Below are positions 23,994-31,556 of a stretch of 36,216 bases of DNA, piece by piece (position 1 is the stretch's first letter; the number at the start of each line of letters is the position of its first letter). Under the pieces are notes generated by a model. It saw nothing but the letters and a program-made list of their open reading frames with translations. It was not told the DNA's origin and ran no database searches. Position numbers and translations under genes: made by a program. The stretch is from NCBI GenBank assembly GCA_045604985.1, contig JAZUPD010000007.1, positions 1 through 36,216 on the forward strand, in the 5' to 3' direction. This DNA comes from SIG710 sp045604985 (lineage in GTDB: Bacteria; Bacillota; Clostridia; Oscillospirales; CAG-272).

Positions 23994-25227
23994 CGTCTGT
24001 CACCTTATTTTGAGACTCCGATTTGTCATGAAATTCAAAATCTCCTGCTTCTTCAAGCATATCGGAAAAGCCGTCTGTGACGTGACGCTTCTTTTTTGAG
24101 CTTTTTGAGGTATATATCACTGCGGAAACAAATGCCGTAAGCGGGAGAGTGAGCAAAATCCCAATGCTTCCCACAAGGATTTGCATAAGCTCGACAATTA
24201 TTATTTCAATATTGAAAAGATAAACTGCATTTGCGAAATTATTATAGAAATAAAGCAAAAGAGAGCACATTGAGCCGCCGATATAGGCAAGCACCAAGGT
24301 GTTTGACATAGTGCCGATAACATCTCTGCCGATATTTATTCCGGAGCGGAAAAGCTCGTGCTTTGTGGGCTTTTCGATCTTTGCAGCAATCTCCTTAAGG
24401 GATGCGGCAATATCTACCGCAACATCCATAACGGCACCCACAGAGCCGATTATTATCGAGGCATATATGAGCGCCCGCAGATCAAGCCCCTCTCCTATAT
24501 AGAGAAGATAGATAGAATGAGGATCAGCATTTCCCGAGATATTTATAAAGGCGTCGGTTATAAAGGTGAGCAGAAGCGAAGCAAGAACACCTCCAACACA
24601 GCCAATGGATGCGGCAAGGCTCATCCTGCTTATGCCGTCGGTTGTAATAAGAGTCATAAAAACGATGTATATACACACCGCAACCGCCCATAGATATATA
24701 TTTCCACCGGTAAGAATCGCAGGCATAAATACAAAGGCGACCGAAAGCACCGTGAGAAGCAAAGAAAGAACGGTCTTAAGTCCCTTTTTTTTCCCAAAAA
24801 TGACGAGGAGAGCAAAAAAAAGGAGTACAAGTACGATTATGGCGTCCGAACGCACGAAATCTATGAAATTCCAATTTTCGACGCCATCAAAACGAGCGAT
24901 GATAACGCTGTCTCCAACTTCAACAGTCCTAGGATTGAAAGGAGTATATAAGCTGTAATTTTGATATACAGTAACACTCTCGCCCTTCATTTCTTTGCTC
25001 GTTATCAAGGCTTCAAAAACCGTGTCCTCGGAAAGAAGCGTGCCATCCTCTCCGTAAACGGGAATATTTGTTATGATCTCTTTCACCTTTGCGCGCAGGT
25101 AAATCTCACCTTCCGGCTCTGCATAATAGCTTTTTCCGTGGGTTGCGGTAAAATAGCCGATTATTAGAAGCGATATGCAAAGAATAACGGATATAGCGTA
25201 TATTATTTTTTCTTTATTTATCTTCAT
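23983..25227 (-). CDS. YibE/F family membrane protein
   Basis: The 414-residue protein has a first membrane segment (about 7-27) and an extracytoplasmic beta-rich domain (about 30-125, with VKEIITNIPVYGEDGTLLSEDTVFEALI). Seven or eight further membrane helices follow, with conserved pieces such as GKKKGLKTVLSLLLTVLSV, LYIGEGLDLRALIYASIIIGSVGAVMDVAVDIA and RDVIGTMSNTLVLAYIGGS. This is the YibE/F layout; the family is widespread in clostridia and its transported or bound molecule is unknown. The ATG at 25227 begins one base after the ymdB stop and follows GGAAAG, so coupling is likely. The charged C-terminal tail (about 380-414) is cytoplasmic. Confidence 0.85.
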   Translation of the reverse strand: MKINKEKIIYAISVILCISLLIIGYFTATHGKSYYAEPEGEIYLRAKVKEIITNIPVYGEDGTLLSEDTVFEALITSKEMKGESVTVYQNYSLYTPFNPRTVEVGDSVIIARFDGVENWNFIDFVRSDAIIVLVLLFFALLVIFGKKKGLKTVLSLLLTVLSVAFVFMPAILTGGNIYLWAVAVCIYIVFMTLITTDGISRMSLAASIGCVGGVLASLLLTFITDAFINISGNADPHSIYLLYIGEGLDLRALIYASIIIGSVGAVMDVAVDIAASLKEIAAKIEKPTKHELFRSGINIGRDVIGTMSNTLVLAYIGGSMCSLLLYFYNNFANAVYLFNIEIIIVELMQILVGSIGILLTLPLTAFVSAVIYTSKSSKKKRHVTDGFSDMLEEAGDFEFHDKSESQNKVTDDED

Positions 25228-25228
25228 A

Positions 25229-26017
25229 TTACTTTCCAAGTTCAAGCCTTATGCGCTCTACTGCCGTACATTTTCCGCTGTCGGTATCAAGGGAGAAAAT
25301 AGCACCGCAGAGAACGGTATCTCCCACGGCAACAGAAAAGCGCTGGGGCATGTGTGTTTTAAAGCGTTCTATGATGGGGGCGGGAGCAGAGCCGAGAATA
25401 CCCGTATCGGGGCCTGTCATTCCAAGATCCGTGATATATCCGGTTCCGTTTGGGAGTATTCTTTCGTCTGCTGTCTGAACATGGGTGTGAGTACCCCATA
25501 TAATATTTATCCTTCCGTCGAAATTCAGTGCCATTGCGATCTTTTCCGAGGTTGCTTCGGCATGAAAATCCAGCAGAGAAAAATCATATCTTCCTTCTTC
25601 AGCTTTAAGTATTTTTTCGGCGGTAAGAAAGGGATTTTCAAGTGGGTCGAGAAATACCGTACCCTGAATGTTAATGCAAAGGAACCGATAACCGCAGATA
25701 TCTATTATCGAATGACCGTTGCCTGGGGTGGTTGACGGGAAATTTGCGGGACGGATAATTCTTGTATCTCTATCGAGCATGGGAAAAAGATCCCATCTGC
25801 CCCAAACGTGATTTCCCGTGGTAATAAGGTCAACTCCGCTATCAAGCAAAGTCTTTGCTTCCTGTACGCCGATGCCTTTTATATCATAAGCATTTTCGCC
25901 GTTTGCGATAACGGCGTCGACTCCCAGAAATTCTCTTATCTTCCACAATTTATTTTTTAAAGTATCAACGGTGGCAAGACCTACGATATCGCCTACCGCA
26001 AGGAGCTTTATTATCAT
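25229..26017 (-). CDS. ymdB: YmdB family metallophosphoesterase (2',3'-cyclic nucleotide phosphodiesterase)
   Basis: The 262-residue length and di-metal motifs fit YmdB (TIGR00282): GDIVG (9-13), ANGENAYDIKGIGV (about 38-51), TTGNHVWGRWD, DFHAEATSEK and GTHTHVQTADERILP. YmdB of Bacillus hydrolyses 2',3'-cyclic nucleotides and affects biofilm and motility decisions. The usual neighbour rny (RNase Y) is not here. The start overlaps the ECF S-component stop by four bases (ATGA). The C-terminal part is as long as in relatives, so nothing appears truncated. Confidence 0.93.
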   Translation of the reverse strand: MIIKLLAVGDIVGLATVDTLKNKLWKIREFLGVDAVIANGENAYDIKGIGVQEAKTLLDSGVDLITTGNHVWGRWDLFPMLDRDTRIIRPANFPSTTPGNGHSIIDICGYRFLCINIQGTVFLDPLENPFLTAEKILKAEEGRYDFSLLDFHAEATSEKIAMALNFDGRINIIWGTHTHVQTADERILPNGTGYITDLGMTGPDTGILGSAPAPIIERFKTHMPQRFSVAVGDTVLCGAIFSLDTDSGKCTAVERIRLELGK

Positions 26018-26541
26018 TTTTTACCTCTGAAAAATTTTTTTATCTTTGGTTTTGTATCGAGAAATCCGCAAATAATTGCACAAAGGACTGCTCCTACCGT
26101 TCCTTGGAGCAGATTTGTGGGTATCTCGGAAAGAGAAACGACCATATTACCGTAGATAATTGAGCCTGCAAGATAATATCCTGCCGCATTTATGAGAACT
26201 GAAAGGAAAAAGGCAAGAATATTGCGCCCGCAAAGGAGCTTTTCACTCTTTGAGGTGAATGCAAGAGTCATTGCCCCCTTTATAAGAGCGGTGGGAATCA
26301 TCCACGTGGGATACCCTGCGGCAAGGTCGGCAAGGGAAGCACCAAGGGCTGCAATAATAAGTGACAGCGGCTGCGGAAAAATAATTGCAGCAATGCAGAC
26401 TGCAGCGTCACCGAGATGGACATAGCCCGTGTGCGTAGGAAGCTTCAGAGATGAGGTGATAACGAAAATTATCGCTGCAAAAAGAGAGCCTCTTGTAAGA
26501 ATGTTTATCCTCTGCGATAATTTTTTCTTGTCAAAAACCAT
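26014..26541 (-). CDS. ECF transporter S component
   Basis: The 175-residue membrane protein has about five to six hydrophobic helices. The pattern SSLKLPTHTGYVHLGDAAVCIAAIIF, then GASLADLAAGYPTWMIPTALIKG, is typical of vitamin-binding S components (DUF1393/HMP-like group). S components bind a vitamin or its precursor and use a shared EcfAAT module for energy, which is not in this window. The substrate is unknown. The ATG at 26541 is chosen because GAAGG precedes it and the longer frame begins within the promoter. It is the first gene of the operon, with only about 30 bases of leader, too short for a riboswitch. Confidence 0.85.
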   Translation of the reverse strand: MVFDKKKLSQRINILTRGSLFAAIIFVITSSLKLPTHTGYVHLGDAAVCIAAIIFPQPLSLIIAALGASLADLAAGYPTWMIPTALIKGAMTLAFTSKSEKLLCGRNILAFFLSVLINAAGYYLAGSIIYGNMVVSLSEIPTNLLQGTVGAVLCAIICGFLDTKPKIKKFFRGKK

Positions 26542-26575
26542 ATACAAGCCTTCTTTCTTTCTTGATTTGTTAATA

Positions 26576-26604
26576 ATTATAAAACACATATCCGGATTTG
26601 TCAA
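26576..26604 (-). promoter_or_regulatory. Promoter of the ECF-YmdB-YibE/F operon
   Basis: On the minus strand TTGACA (26599-26604) and TATAAT (26576-26581) are spaced by 17 bases. Confidence 0.8.
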
Positions 26605-26791
26605 GACGGGAACGGTATAAAATTATTTTTTAGCAGAAAACCTTAAAAAACATGAAGATACCGCCGTATGATATAGAAAACCAAGCTCATGCACTTATAC
26701 GAAAGCTATCATTTCGCAAAACAGAAAAAAGAAAGAGGGTTCGTGACGAAAAATTTTGCAAATAAATTTATAAACTTTCATTGATTTTTTA

Positions 26792-26820
26792 TTGTAAAGA
26801 TGGCAAAAATGTGATATAAT
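26792..26820 (+). promoter_or_regulatory. Promoter of the GH3 hexosaminidase gene
   Basis: TTGTAA (26792-26797) and TATAAT (26815-26820) are spaced by 17 bases, with the start codon only about 25 bases downstream. The 26605-26791 stretch is AT-rich and shows nothing else clear. Confidence 0.65.
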
Positions 26821-26844
26821 GGTATTATAGAACAAAAAGTGAGA

Positions 26845-28053
26845 ATGATTGTGAAAAAACAGGTTATTTTTTTTCTTATATTACTTCTCTCCCTTTCATC
26901 GTGCGGTGTAAAAGGTGGAAAAACTCCTGCAGAATCGGAGTCAATCGTCACACGAAAAACCGAGGCGTTTTCCCAAGTCACCTCTCAAAAGAATGAGGTG
27001 AGCGAAGAAATCTCGGAAAATGAGGCTTGCTATTCTGCGGACGAAGAGGTGGAAAAGCTTCTATCTAAAATGACGCTTCGGGAAAAGGTAGGTCAGCTGT
27101 TTCTGGTTCGAAATCCGAGGACGGAAGCGGAAGGGATCGAACTGATAGAGAAAAAAGGCATCGGCGGCATCATTTTTTTCGGAAGGGATTTTAAAAATTC
27201 TACCCCGGAAAAATTCAGAGCCTTAATCTCATCCTATGGGAAATCTGCGGAAATACCGCTTCTGACTGCAGTTGACGAGGAAGGCGGAGATGTTTGCAGA
27301 GTTAGTAATTATAAGGCGTTCAGAGATGAAAAATTCCCATCACCCGCCGAGCTTTATGCGGAGGGAGGTATGCAGCGGGTTCTTTCCGACTGCGATGAAA
27401 AAAGTTCTGTTTTGCTTTCCCTTGGACTCAATTTTAATCTTGCTCCTGTTGCGGATGTTTCGGAGGACGGTAATGATTTTATTTTCCACCGTGCTTTCGG
27501 CGGGGACAGGGACGTGACGGCAGAATATGCCTCGTCTCTTGTCAAAAGGATGAATAAGAACGGTATTCTTTCCGCCCTTAAGCATTTTCCGGGCTACGGA
27601 AATAATAAGGATACCCACACGGGTATCTCATATGACGGGAGAAGTATAGAATATTTGAGAGAAAACGACCTTGTTCCCTTTATAGCAGCTATAAAAGAGG
27701 GAGCTCCTATTGTGATGATATCTCATAATGTGATTCTCGATCTTGATGGTGAACATCCCGCCTCACTTTCGCCGAAAATATATGAGCTTTTAAGGAATGA
27801 GATCGGTTTTGGCGGGGTTATACTTACGGATGACCTTTCAATGGGGGCTATCGAGGAGTTTACCGAAAGCGGAGAGGCGGCAGTCATCGCCATTGAGGCG
27901 GGGGCGGATCTTTTATGCTGCTCTGATATAGAAGTACAGTATTCAGCGCTTCTTAAAGCTGTGGAAAACGGCAGAATAACCATTGAAAGAATAGAAGAAT
28001 CGGTGATGCGGTTGCTCTCAATGAAGCTGAAATACGGTATTATTGAGTCCTGA
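26845..28053 (+). CDS. GH3 beta-N-acetylhexosaminidase (NagZ-like), lipoprotein
   Basis: The 402-residue protein starts with a lipoprotein signal (VIFFLILLLSLSSC, Cys20), a polar linker to about residue 64, then a GH3 TIM-barrel. Family signatures are LTLREKVGQLFLV-like (MTLREKVGQLFL), GGIIFFGRDF, VDEEGGDVCR, LNFNLAPVADV, the acid-base motif KHFPGYGNNKDTH (246-258) and the nucleophile in LTDDLSMGA (Asp329). NagZ-type enzymes remove terminal beta-GlcNAc from muropeptides or other glycans; lipid anchoring places this one outside the membrane, as in Bacillus NagZ. The start codon is uncertain: GTG at 26839, ATG at 26845 and GTG at 26851 are all in frame and the ribosome binding site is weak. The start at 26845 is the compromise chosen. 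Confidence 0.9.
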   Translation: MIVKKQVIFFLILLLSLSSCGVKGGKTPAESESIVTRKTEAFSQVTSQKNEVSEEISENEACYSADEEVEKLLSKMTLREKVGQLFLVRNPRTEAEGIELIEKKGIGGIIFFGRDFKNSTPEKFRALISSYGKSAEIPLLTAVDEEGGDVCRVSNYKAFRDEKFPSPAELYAEGGMQRVLSDCDEKSSVLLSLGLNFNLAPVADVSEDGNDFIFHRAFGGDRDVTAEYASSLVKRMNKNGILSALKHFPGYGNNKDTHTGISYDGRSIEYLRENDLVPFIAAIKEGAPIVMISHNVILDLDGEHPASLSPKIYELLRNEIGFGGVILTDDLSMGAIEEFTESGEAAVIAIEAGADLLCCSDIEVQYSALLKAVENGRITIERIEESVMRLLSMKLKYGIIES

Positions 28054-28241
28054 CAGTTACAATTTTGGTGATTTTTCAGAATATAGAGAATTAAAACGGG
28101 CGGTATCTGTGATGGGATGGAGAGGAAAATATGGCAGATGCTTTCACTCGGAGAGTGTTAACAAATTGTAAATTTTTTCTCAAAGTTGGGAAAAATCGTT
28201 TTTTAAAAGATATTTTTTGTTGAAAAAATCATTAAATGATA
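28054..28241. other. Intergenic region after the GH3 gene
   Basis: No terminator hairpin with a good U-tract is seen. A 30-codon open frame (28131-28223, start MADAFTRRVL) follows GGAGAGGAAAAT, a plausible ribosome binding site. It is basic, has no recognisable family and may be chance; it is not annotated as a gene. Confidence 0.25.
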
Positions 28242-28270
28242 TTGACAAATTCAAAAAAATGTGGTAATAT
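28242..28270 (+). promoter_or_regulatory. Promoter of the 40-residue peptide gene
   Basis: TTGACA (28242-28247) and TAATAT (28265-28270) are spaced by 17 bases, with TGTGG before the -10 box (extended -10). Confidence 0.75.
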
Positions 28271-28540
28271 ACATATGCTGTATTTTATGATGGGTGATTG
28301 CTTTGAACAGGTATTTTGAGTGCTTTGACGTTGTACATTGCAGCAATGAAAAAACATTTAGAACCGAAGCTTTAAGAGCGTGAAAATTTTCGTTGCATTT
28401 AGAAAAAAGTGCTGTCTCTGATGCTTTATACTCCACAGATCCGAAACTCAAAAAAGTGTCGTCATGTCCCCTGCAACGCGCATCGGATTTGATCATAAAT
28501 TTTTGTACGCAGTATATTTTTCAGAAGGAGGATCCTAAAA
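28271..28540 (+). other. Long leader of the 40-residue peptide gene
   Basis: About 270 bases lie between the promoter and the peptide's start codon. Two short open frames are visible: a 14-codon frame from the ATG near 28275 and a 26-codon frame from a TTG near 28302 (LNRYFECFDVVH); neither has a good ribosome binding site. No known riboswitch was recognised. The leader is several times longer than the gene needs, so it may hold a regulatory RNA structure. Confidence 0.4.
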
Positions 28541-28663
28541 ATGAAGAATTATATCGCTCCCGAAATGGATATTGTACTTCTCCAAGTCGAAGACATCATC
28601 ACAAGCAGTGATAATGAGGAACTGGCAGATGATCTTTTTGGAGGTATTGGAGATAAGTACTAA
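28541..28663 (+). CDS. 40-residue acidic peptide, family unassigned
   Basis: The product reads MKNYIAPEMDIVLLQVEDII, then TSSDNEELADDLFGGIGDKY. AGAAGGAGG stands about ten bases before the ATG, and the gene has a dedicated strong promoter and a strong terminator, so it is probably well expressed. It has no signal peptide, no cysteine and an acidic C-terminal half. Short clostridial proteins with a K-Y-x-x-P start followed by an E-D-I-I-T-x-S motif are familiar to me from gut genomes, but no function is known to me. It could be a peptide precursor, a small regulator or a ribosome/enzyme-associated factor. No maturation enzyme lies beside it. Confidence 0.7.
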   Translation: MKNYIAPEMDIVLLQVEDIITSSDNEELADDLFGGIGDKY

Positions 28664-28678
28664 AATCCCAAATTGATG

Positions 28679-28720
28679 ACGGCTCTCGCAAGCGTACGGT
28701 GCGAGAGCCGTTGTTTTTTT
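28679..28720 (+). terminator. Terminator of the 40-residue peptide gene
   Basis: ACGGCTCTCGCA (28679-28690) pairs with TGCGAGAGCCGT (28700-28711) around nine bases, followed by GTTTTTTTG. Confidence 0.9.
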
Positions 28721-28789
28721 GTTTTAAGAAGTGTTTATTTTTTTGCTATTTAGCTTATAATTTATGAGAAATTAAATTGGGGAGCGAAA

Positions 28790-30310
28790 ATGGAAAAGAT
28801 AAATATTCTAATCAAAAGACTTGTAAATTATTCGGAAGAGAATGGTGTTATTGAAAATAATGACAGGGAATGGGCAACGAACCGGTTGCTCGAATTTTTG
28901 AAACTTGACGATTATACCGAGCCGACGGAAAAAGAGATCCCCCCAAAAAAGGGTGTTCCCGAGGACGAGCTTGAGGATATTTTGGCTGAAATATGTGAAT
29001 ATGCTTTTGAAAAAGGGCTTATAGAGGGCAATGGGGTGGATTATTTCGACCTTTTTGATGCGAAACTCATGGGAGCTATTATGCCAAGGCCCAGCGATGT
29101 TGCGAAAAGGTTTTTTGAACTTCATGCGGAAGACCCCGAAAAGGCTACGGATTATTTTTATTCCCTCAGCGTTACGAGTAATTATATAAGGAAGGGAAGA
29201 GTTAAGAAGGATCAACGCTGGTCCGTGCCATCGGAATATGGAGAAATTGATATATCTATAAATCTTTCAAAGCCCGAAAAGGACCCTAAAGCAATTATCG
29301 CCGCAAAGCTTCTTCCACAGGCGCAGTATCCCAAATGTGTCCTTTGCCCCGAAAACGAGGGGTATGCGGGCAGACTAAATCACCCCGCAAGGCAGAATCT
29401 TCGCCTTATACCTCTCAGCTTAGACGGATGTGATTGGTATTTGCAGTATTCGCCGTATGTTTATTATAATGAACATTGCATTGCGCTAAGCGCAAAGCAT
29501 ACTCCAATGGCGATAAATCACTCCGTCTTTGCAAAGCTTCTTGATTTCGTTACCTATCTTCCGCATTATTTCATCGGCTCAAATGCAGACTTGCCGATTG
29601 TTGGCGGTTCTATCCTCAGCCATGACCATATGCAGGGCGGAAGATTCAAATTTGCCATGGAAAAAGCACCCGTGGATCGCAAAATCGGTTTTGCAGGATT
29701 TGAAGACATTAAAGCGGGCATCGTAAAATGGCCTTTGTCTGTAATAAGGCTTTGCGGAAGTAAAAAGGAGAGGCTTGTAAGCCTTGCGGATAAGATACTT
29801 TGCGCTTGGAGAGGATATAGCGACGAAAGCTCATTCATTTTTGCGGAAAGCGACGGAGAGCTTCATAATACTATCACGCCCATTGCCCGCAGAAGGGGAG
29901 CGGATTATGAGCTTGATCTTGTTCTTCGCAATAATATTACCACAGCGGAGCATCCAACGGGAGTATTCCACCCTCACGCCGAGCTTCATAATATAAAAAA
30001 AGAAAATATCGGGCTTATAGAGGTGATGGGACTTGCCGTGCTTCCTGCACGCCTAAAAAATGAAATGGAGCTTGTTGCCTCGATGATCCTTTCGGGCGAA
30101 AAGCTCTCAAGCGATGAAGGAACAGCAAAGCACGAGGCTTGGTATCTATCGTTTGCGGATAAATACCAATTTACCGCAGAAAATATAATGGATATACTTC
30201 ATTCGGAGATTGGAAAAACCTTTGTCAAGGTCCTTGAGGACGCAGGCGTCTATAAGCGTACCGATGAAGGTATGAAAGCCTTTGCACGCTTCTGCGAAAG
30301 CGTGAAATAA
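28790..30310 (+). CDS. galT: UDP-glucose-hexose-1-phosphate uridylyltransferase, type 2
   Basis: GalT exchanges hexose 1-phosphate with UDP-glucose, giving UDP-hexose and glucose 1-phosphate (Leloir pathway). The 506-residue length fits the Gram-positive type 2 enzyme rather than the 350-residue E. coli type. Seen are MPRPSDVAKRFFEL, VTSNYIRKGRV, YPKCVLCPENEGYAGRLNHPARQNLR, YYNEHCIALSAKHTPM, the histidine region GGSILSHDHMQGGRF (His278, His280) and GVFHPHAELHNIKKENIGLIEVMGLAVLPARL. GGGGAG precedes the ATG. A TATAAT at 28756-28761 is the probable -10 but the -35 is weak. With the NahK-like kinase this could process GlcNAc or GalNAc 1-phosphate; in bifidobacteria the type 2 enzyme does so. No galE or galK lies here. 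Confidence 0.93.
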   Translation: MEKINILIKRLVNYSEENGVIENNDREWATNRLLEFLKLDDYTEPTEKEIPPKKGVPEDELEDILAEICEYAFEKGLIEGNGVDYFDLFDAKLMGAIMPRPSDVAKRFFELHAEDPEKATDYFYSLSVTSNYIRKGRVKKDQRWSVPSEYGEIDISINLSKPEKDPKAIIAAKLLPQAQYPKCVLCPENEGYAGRLNHPARQNLRLIPLSLDGCDWYLQYSPYVYYNEHCIALSAKHTPMAINHSVFAKLLDFVTYLPHYFIGSNADLPIVGGSILSHDHMQGGRFKFAMEKAPVDRKIGFAGFEDIKAGIVKWPLSVIRLCGSKKERLVSLADKILCAWRGYSDESSFIFAESDGELHNTITPIARRRGADYELDLVLRNNITTAEHPTGVFHPHAELHNIKKENIGLIEVMGLAVLPARLKNEMELVASMILSGEKLSSDEGTAKHEAWYLSFADKYQFTAENIMDILHSEIGKTFVKVLEDAGVYKRTDEGMKAFARFCESVK

Positions 30311-30339
30311 TAAAATTTGATCGTGGTGATTTGCCAAAA

Positions 30340-30380
30340 TTGGTCAGAATCAAGCTTCTTGACTCTGACCAATTCTTTAC
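30340..30380 (+). terminator. Terminator of galT
   Basis: TTGGTCAGAATCAAG pairs with CTTGACTCTGACCAA with one mismatch around a three-base loop, followed by TTCTTT. The 30381-30470 stretch shows nothing clear. Confidence 0.7.
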
Positions 30381-30470
30381 CAAAAAACCAAAGGTGCTAT
30401 GCTTACATATTCGAGTGCCGTTATTTGTAAAGACTGCGGAGTGTAAATCTCGATAAGAATTAAAGAAAAA

Positions 30471-30500
30471 GTACCCAAGGTCGCTTCGGATCTTGGGTAC
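30471..30500 (-). terminator. Terminator of the acidic surface-protein gene
   Basis: GTACCCAAGGTC and GATCTTGGGTAC form a 12-pair stem with one wobble pair around GCTTCG. On the minus strand the stem is followed by TTTTTCTTTAATT. Confidence 0.75.
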
Positions 30501-30508
30501 TTGATTTT

Positions 30509-31075
30509 TTATTTGCGTTTGTTTTTATCTTTGGGAATGAGGACGATTATTAGAATTATGACGGCTATCGCAACCAAAACTGCAATAACTATGGTAACCG
30601 CACTTCCCGATCTGCCGCCCTCGTCGTTGGTCATGCCGGAATCGGCGGGGTTTTTCGTATCATTTCCCATTCCGTCTCCGATATCGCTGATGATGTCGCT
30701 GCCGGCATCACCAATATCGCTAATGATTTCGCTTCCCATATCACCGATATCTCCGATAAGTCCATCTCCCGTACCCTTGTCCTCGACAACTCCGTCGCCG
30801 TCTGTGTCTCCAAGATTACCGTGGACCGTGTCGCCTGGAGTGGGAACTCCGCCCTCGGGAAGGTTATTGTCAAGGCCTTCTCCCATGCGTACTCCTCTGT
30901 CATTGTTAATGCTTTTATCCATGCCGTTTGCAATGCCAACTCCATTATCGCCCGGCAACCCCATCGCTGCAAAGGCGTTTGCTGCAAGTGTAAAAACAGT
31001 TATGAGCGCAAGAGCGAGAGAAAACAATATTTTGACTTTAATTTTTCTTTCCTTATTTATATATGAACTTTTCAA
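30509..31075 (-). CDS. Secreted low-complexity protein with C-terminal membrane anchor
   Basis: The 188-residue protein has a signal peptide (1-36, ending ANAFA), a Gly/Asp-rich region (37-155) and a C-terminal membrane helix (158-180, TIVIAVLVAIAVIILIIVLI) followed by a basic tail KDKNKRK. The middle holds a repeated unit IGDIGDMGSEIISD, IGDAGSDIISD, IGDG. The layout predicts an extracytoplasmic, acidic, flexible domain held in the membrane. No LPXTG motif is present. The start is a TTG at 31075 with GGAGG ten bases upstream; there is no suitable ATG. It is divergent from the rpmG-secE operon. No family is recognised. The same plan (signal, acidic stretch, membrane helix) recurs in the SecE extension. 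Confidence 0.75.
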   Translation of the reverse strand: MKSSYINKERKIKVKILFSLALALITVFTLAANAFAAMGLPGDNGVGIANGMDKSINNDRGVRMGEGLDNNLPEGGVPTPGDTVHGNLGDTDGDGVVEDKGTGDGLIGDIGDMGSEIISDIGDAGSDIISDIGDGMGNDTKNPADSGMTNDEGGRSGSAVTIVIAVLVAIAVIILIIVLIPKDKNKRK

Positions 31076-31192
31076 TTCGGTTTTTCCTCCGGTTTTTATT
31101 TGTTTTTACGCTAAAAGTTTTCCCCAATGAGGCGCAAATATACCCGATTTTTTAAAAAATCAAAAAAATCGTGATAAAATTTAAAAAAACTA

Positions 31193-31221
31193 TTGACAGA
31201 CGAGCGAAATAGTGGTAAAAT
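31193..31221 (+). promoter_or_regulatory. Promoter of the rpmG-secE-nusG-rplKA cluster
   Basis: TTGACA (31193-31198) and TAAAAT (31216-31221) are spaced by 17 bases, with AGTGG before the -10 (extended -10). Confidence 0.8.
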
Positions 31222-31375
31222 GATTCTACCTCTGTGCGAGGGCTTTTTTGTTGTGCATAATGAAAAACACACGGACAAGCAGCGCCATCCCATATGGGAA
31301 GCTTGTTCGCTCTGCCGGAGGGAGGTACACTTCGTCGCAAGACGAAAATAAAATTTGATATGGAGGTGCCGAATC
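31222..31375 (+). other. Structured leader of rpmG
   Basis: Near the promoter, CCTC/GAGG followed by GCTTTTTTG (about 31229-31251) resembles a weak terminator. Further on, CGGACAAGC (31272-31280) pairs with GCTTGTTCG (31301-31309), enclosing a CCCATATGGG hairpin. GGGAGGTAC near 31320 could pair with the TACCTC near 31227 and compete with the first stem. This would suit attenuation, but no known ribosomal-protein leader was recognised. No tRNA gene is present. Confidence 0.4.
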
Positions 31376-31537
31376 ATGGCTAATGATGCAAGAGTTAAGA
31401 TTACTCTCGTTTGCTCAGAGTGCAAGCAGAGAAATTACGACACAAAGAAAAACAAGAAAAATGATCCTGACAGACTTGAAATGAACAAGTTCTGCCGCTT
31501 CTGCCGTAAGCACACTCTTCACAAAGAATCCAAGTAA
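31376..31537 (+). CDS. rpmG: 50S ribosomal protein L33, zinc-ribbon (C+) form
   Basis: The 53-residue protein is a small basic component of the large ribosomal subunit. Two CxxC pairs (CSEC and CRFC) make it the zinc-binding form; the family also has a cysteine-free form used by some bacteria under zinc limitation. The ending KHTLHKESK is typical. GGAGG precedes the ATG at 31376, preferred over a start seven codons upstream. The place before secE and nusG is the usual one in Firmicutes. Confidence 0.95.
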   Translation: MANDARVKITLVCSECKQRNYDTKKNKKNDPDRLEMNKFCRFCRKHTLHKESK

Positions 31538-31556
31538 GAGGAAGGGAGAATAAAAA

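Noticed and set aside
26840..26854. TGAGAATGATTGTGA, similar to the zinc-operon box, at the start of the GH3 gene
   Set aside because: The right half fails to match and the site is within the start codon region; the likeness is probably chance.
28251..28496. An 81-codon minus-strand frame in the leader of the peptide gene
   Set aside because: It overlaps a consensus plus-strand promoter and has no ribosome binding site or family likeness.
30501..31130. A 209-codon plus-strand frame rich in Pro, Ser and Ile opposite the acidic surface protein
   Set aside because: It is the antisense image of a Gly/Asp repeat region whose own strand has a signal peptide, a membrane anchor, a ribosome binding site and a terminator.
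31222..31375. Possible tRNA gene before secE, as some bacteria have
   Set aside because: No acceptor, D, anticodon and T stems with the conserved TTC loop could be placed in the leader.
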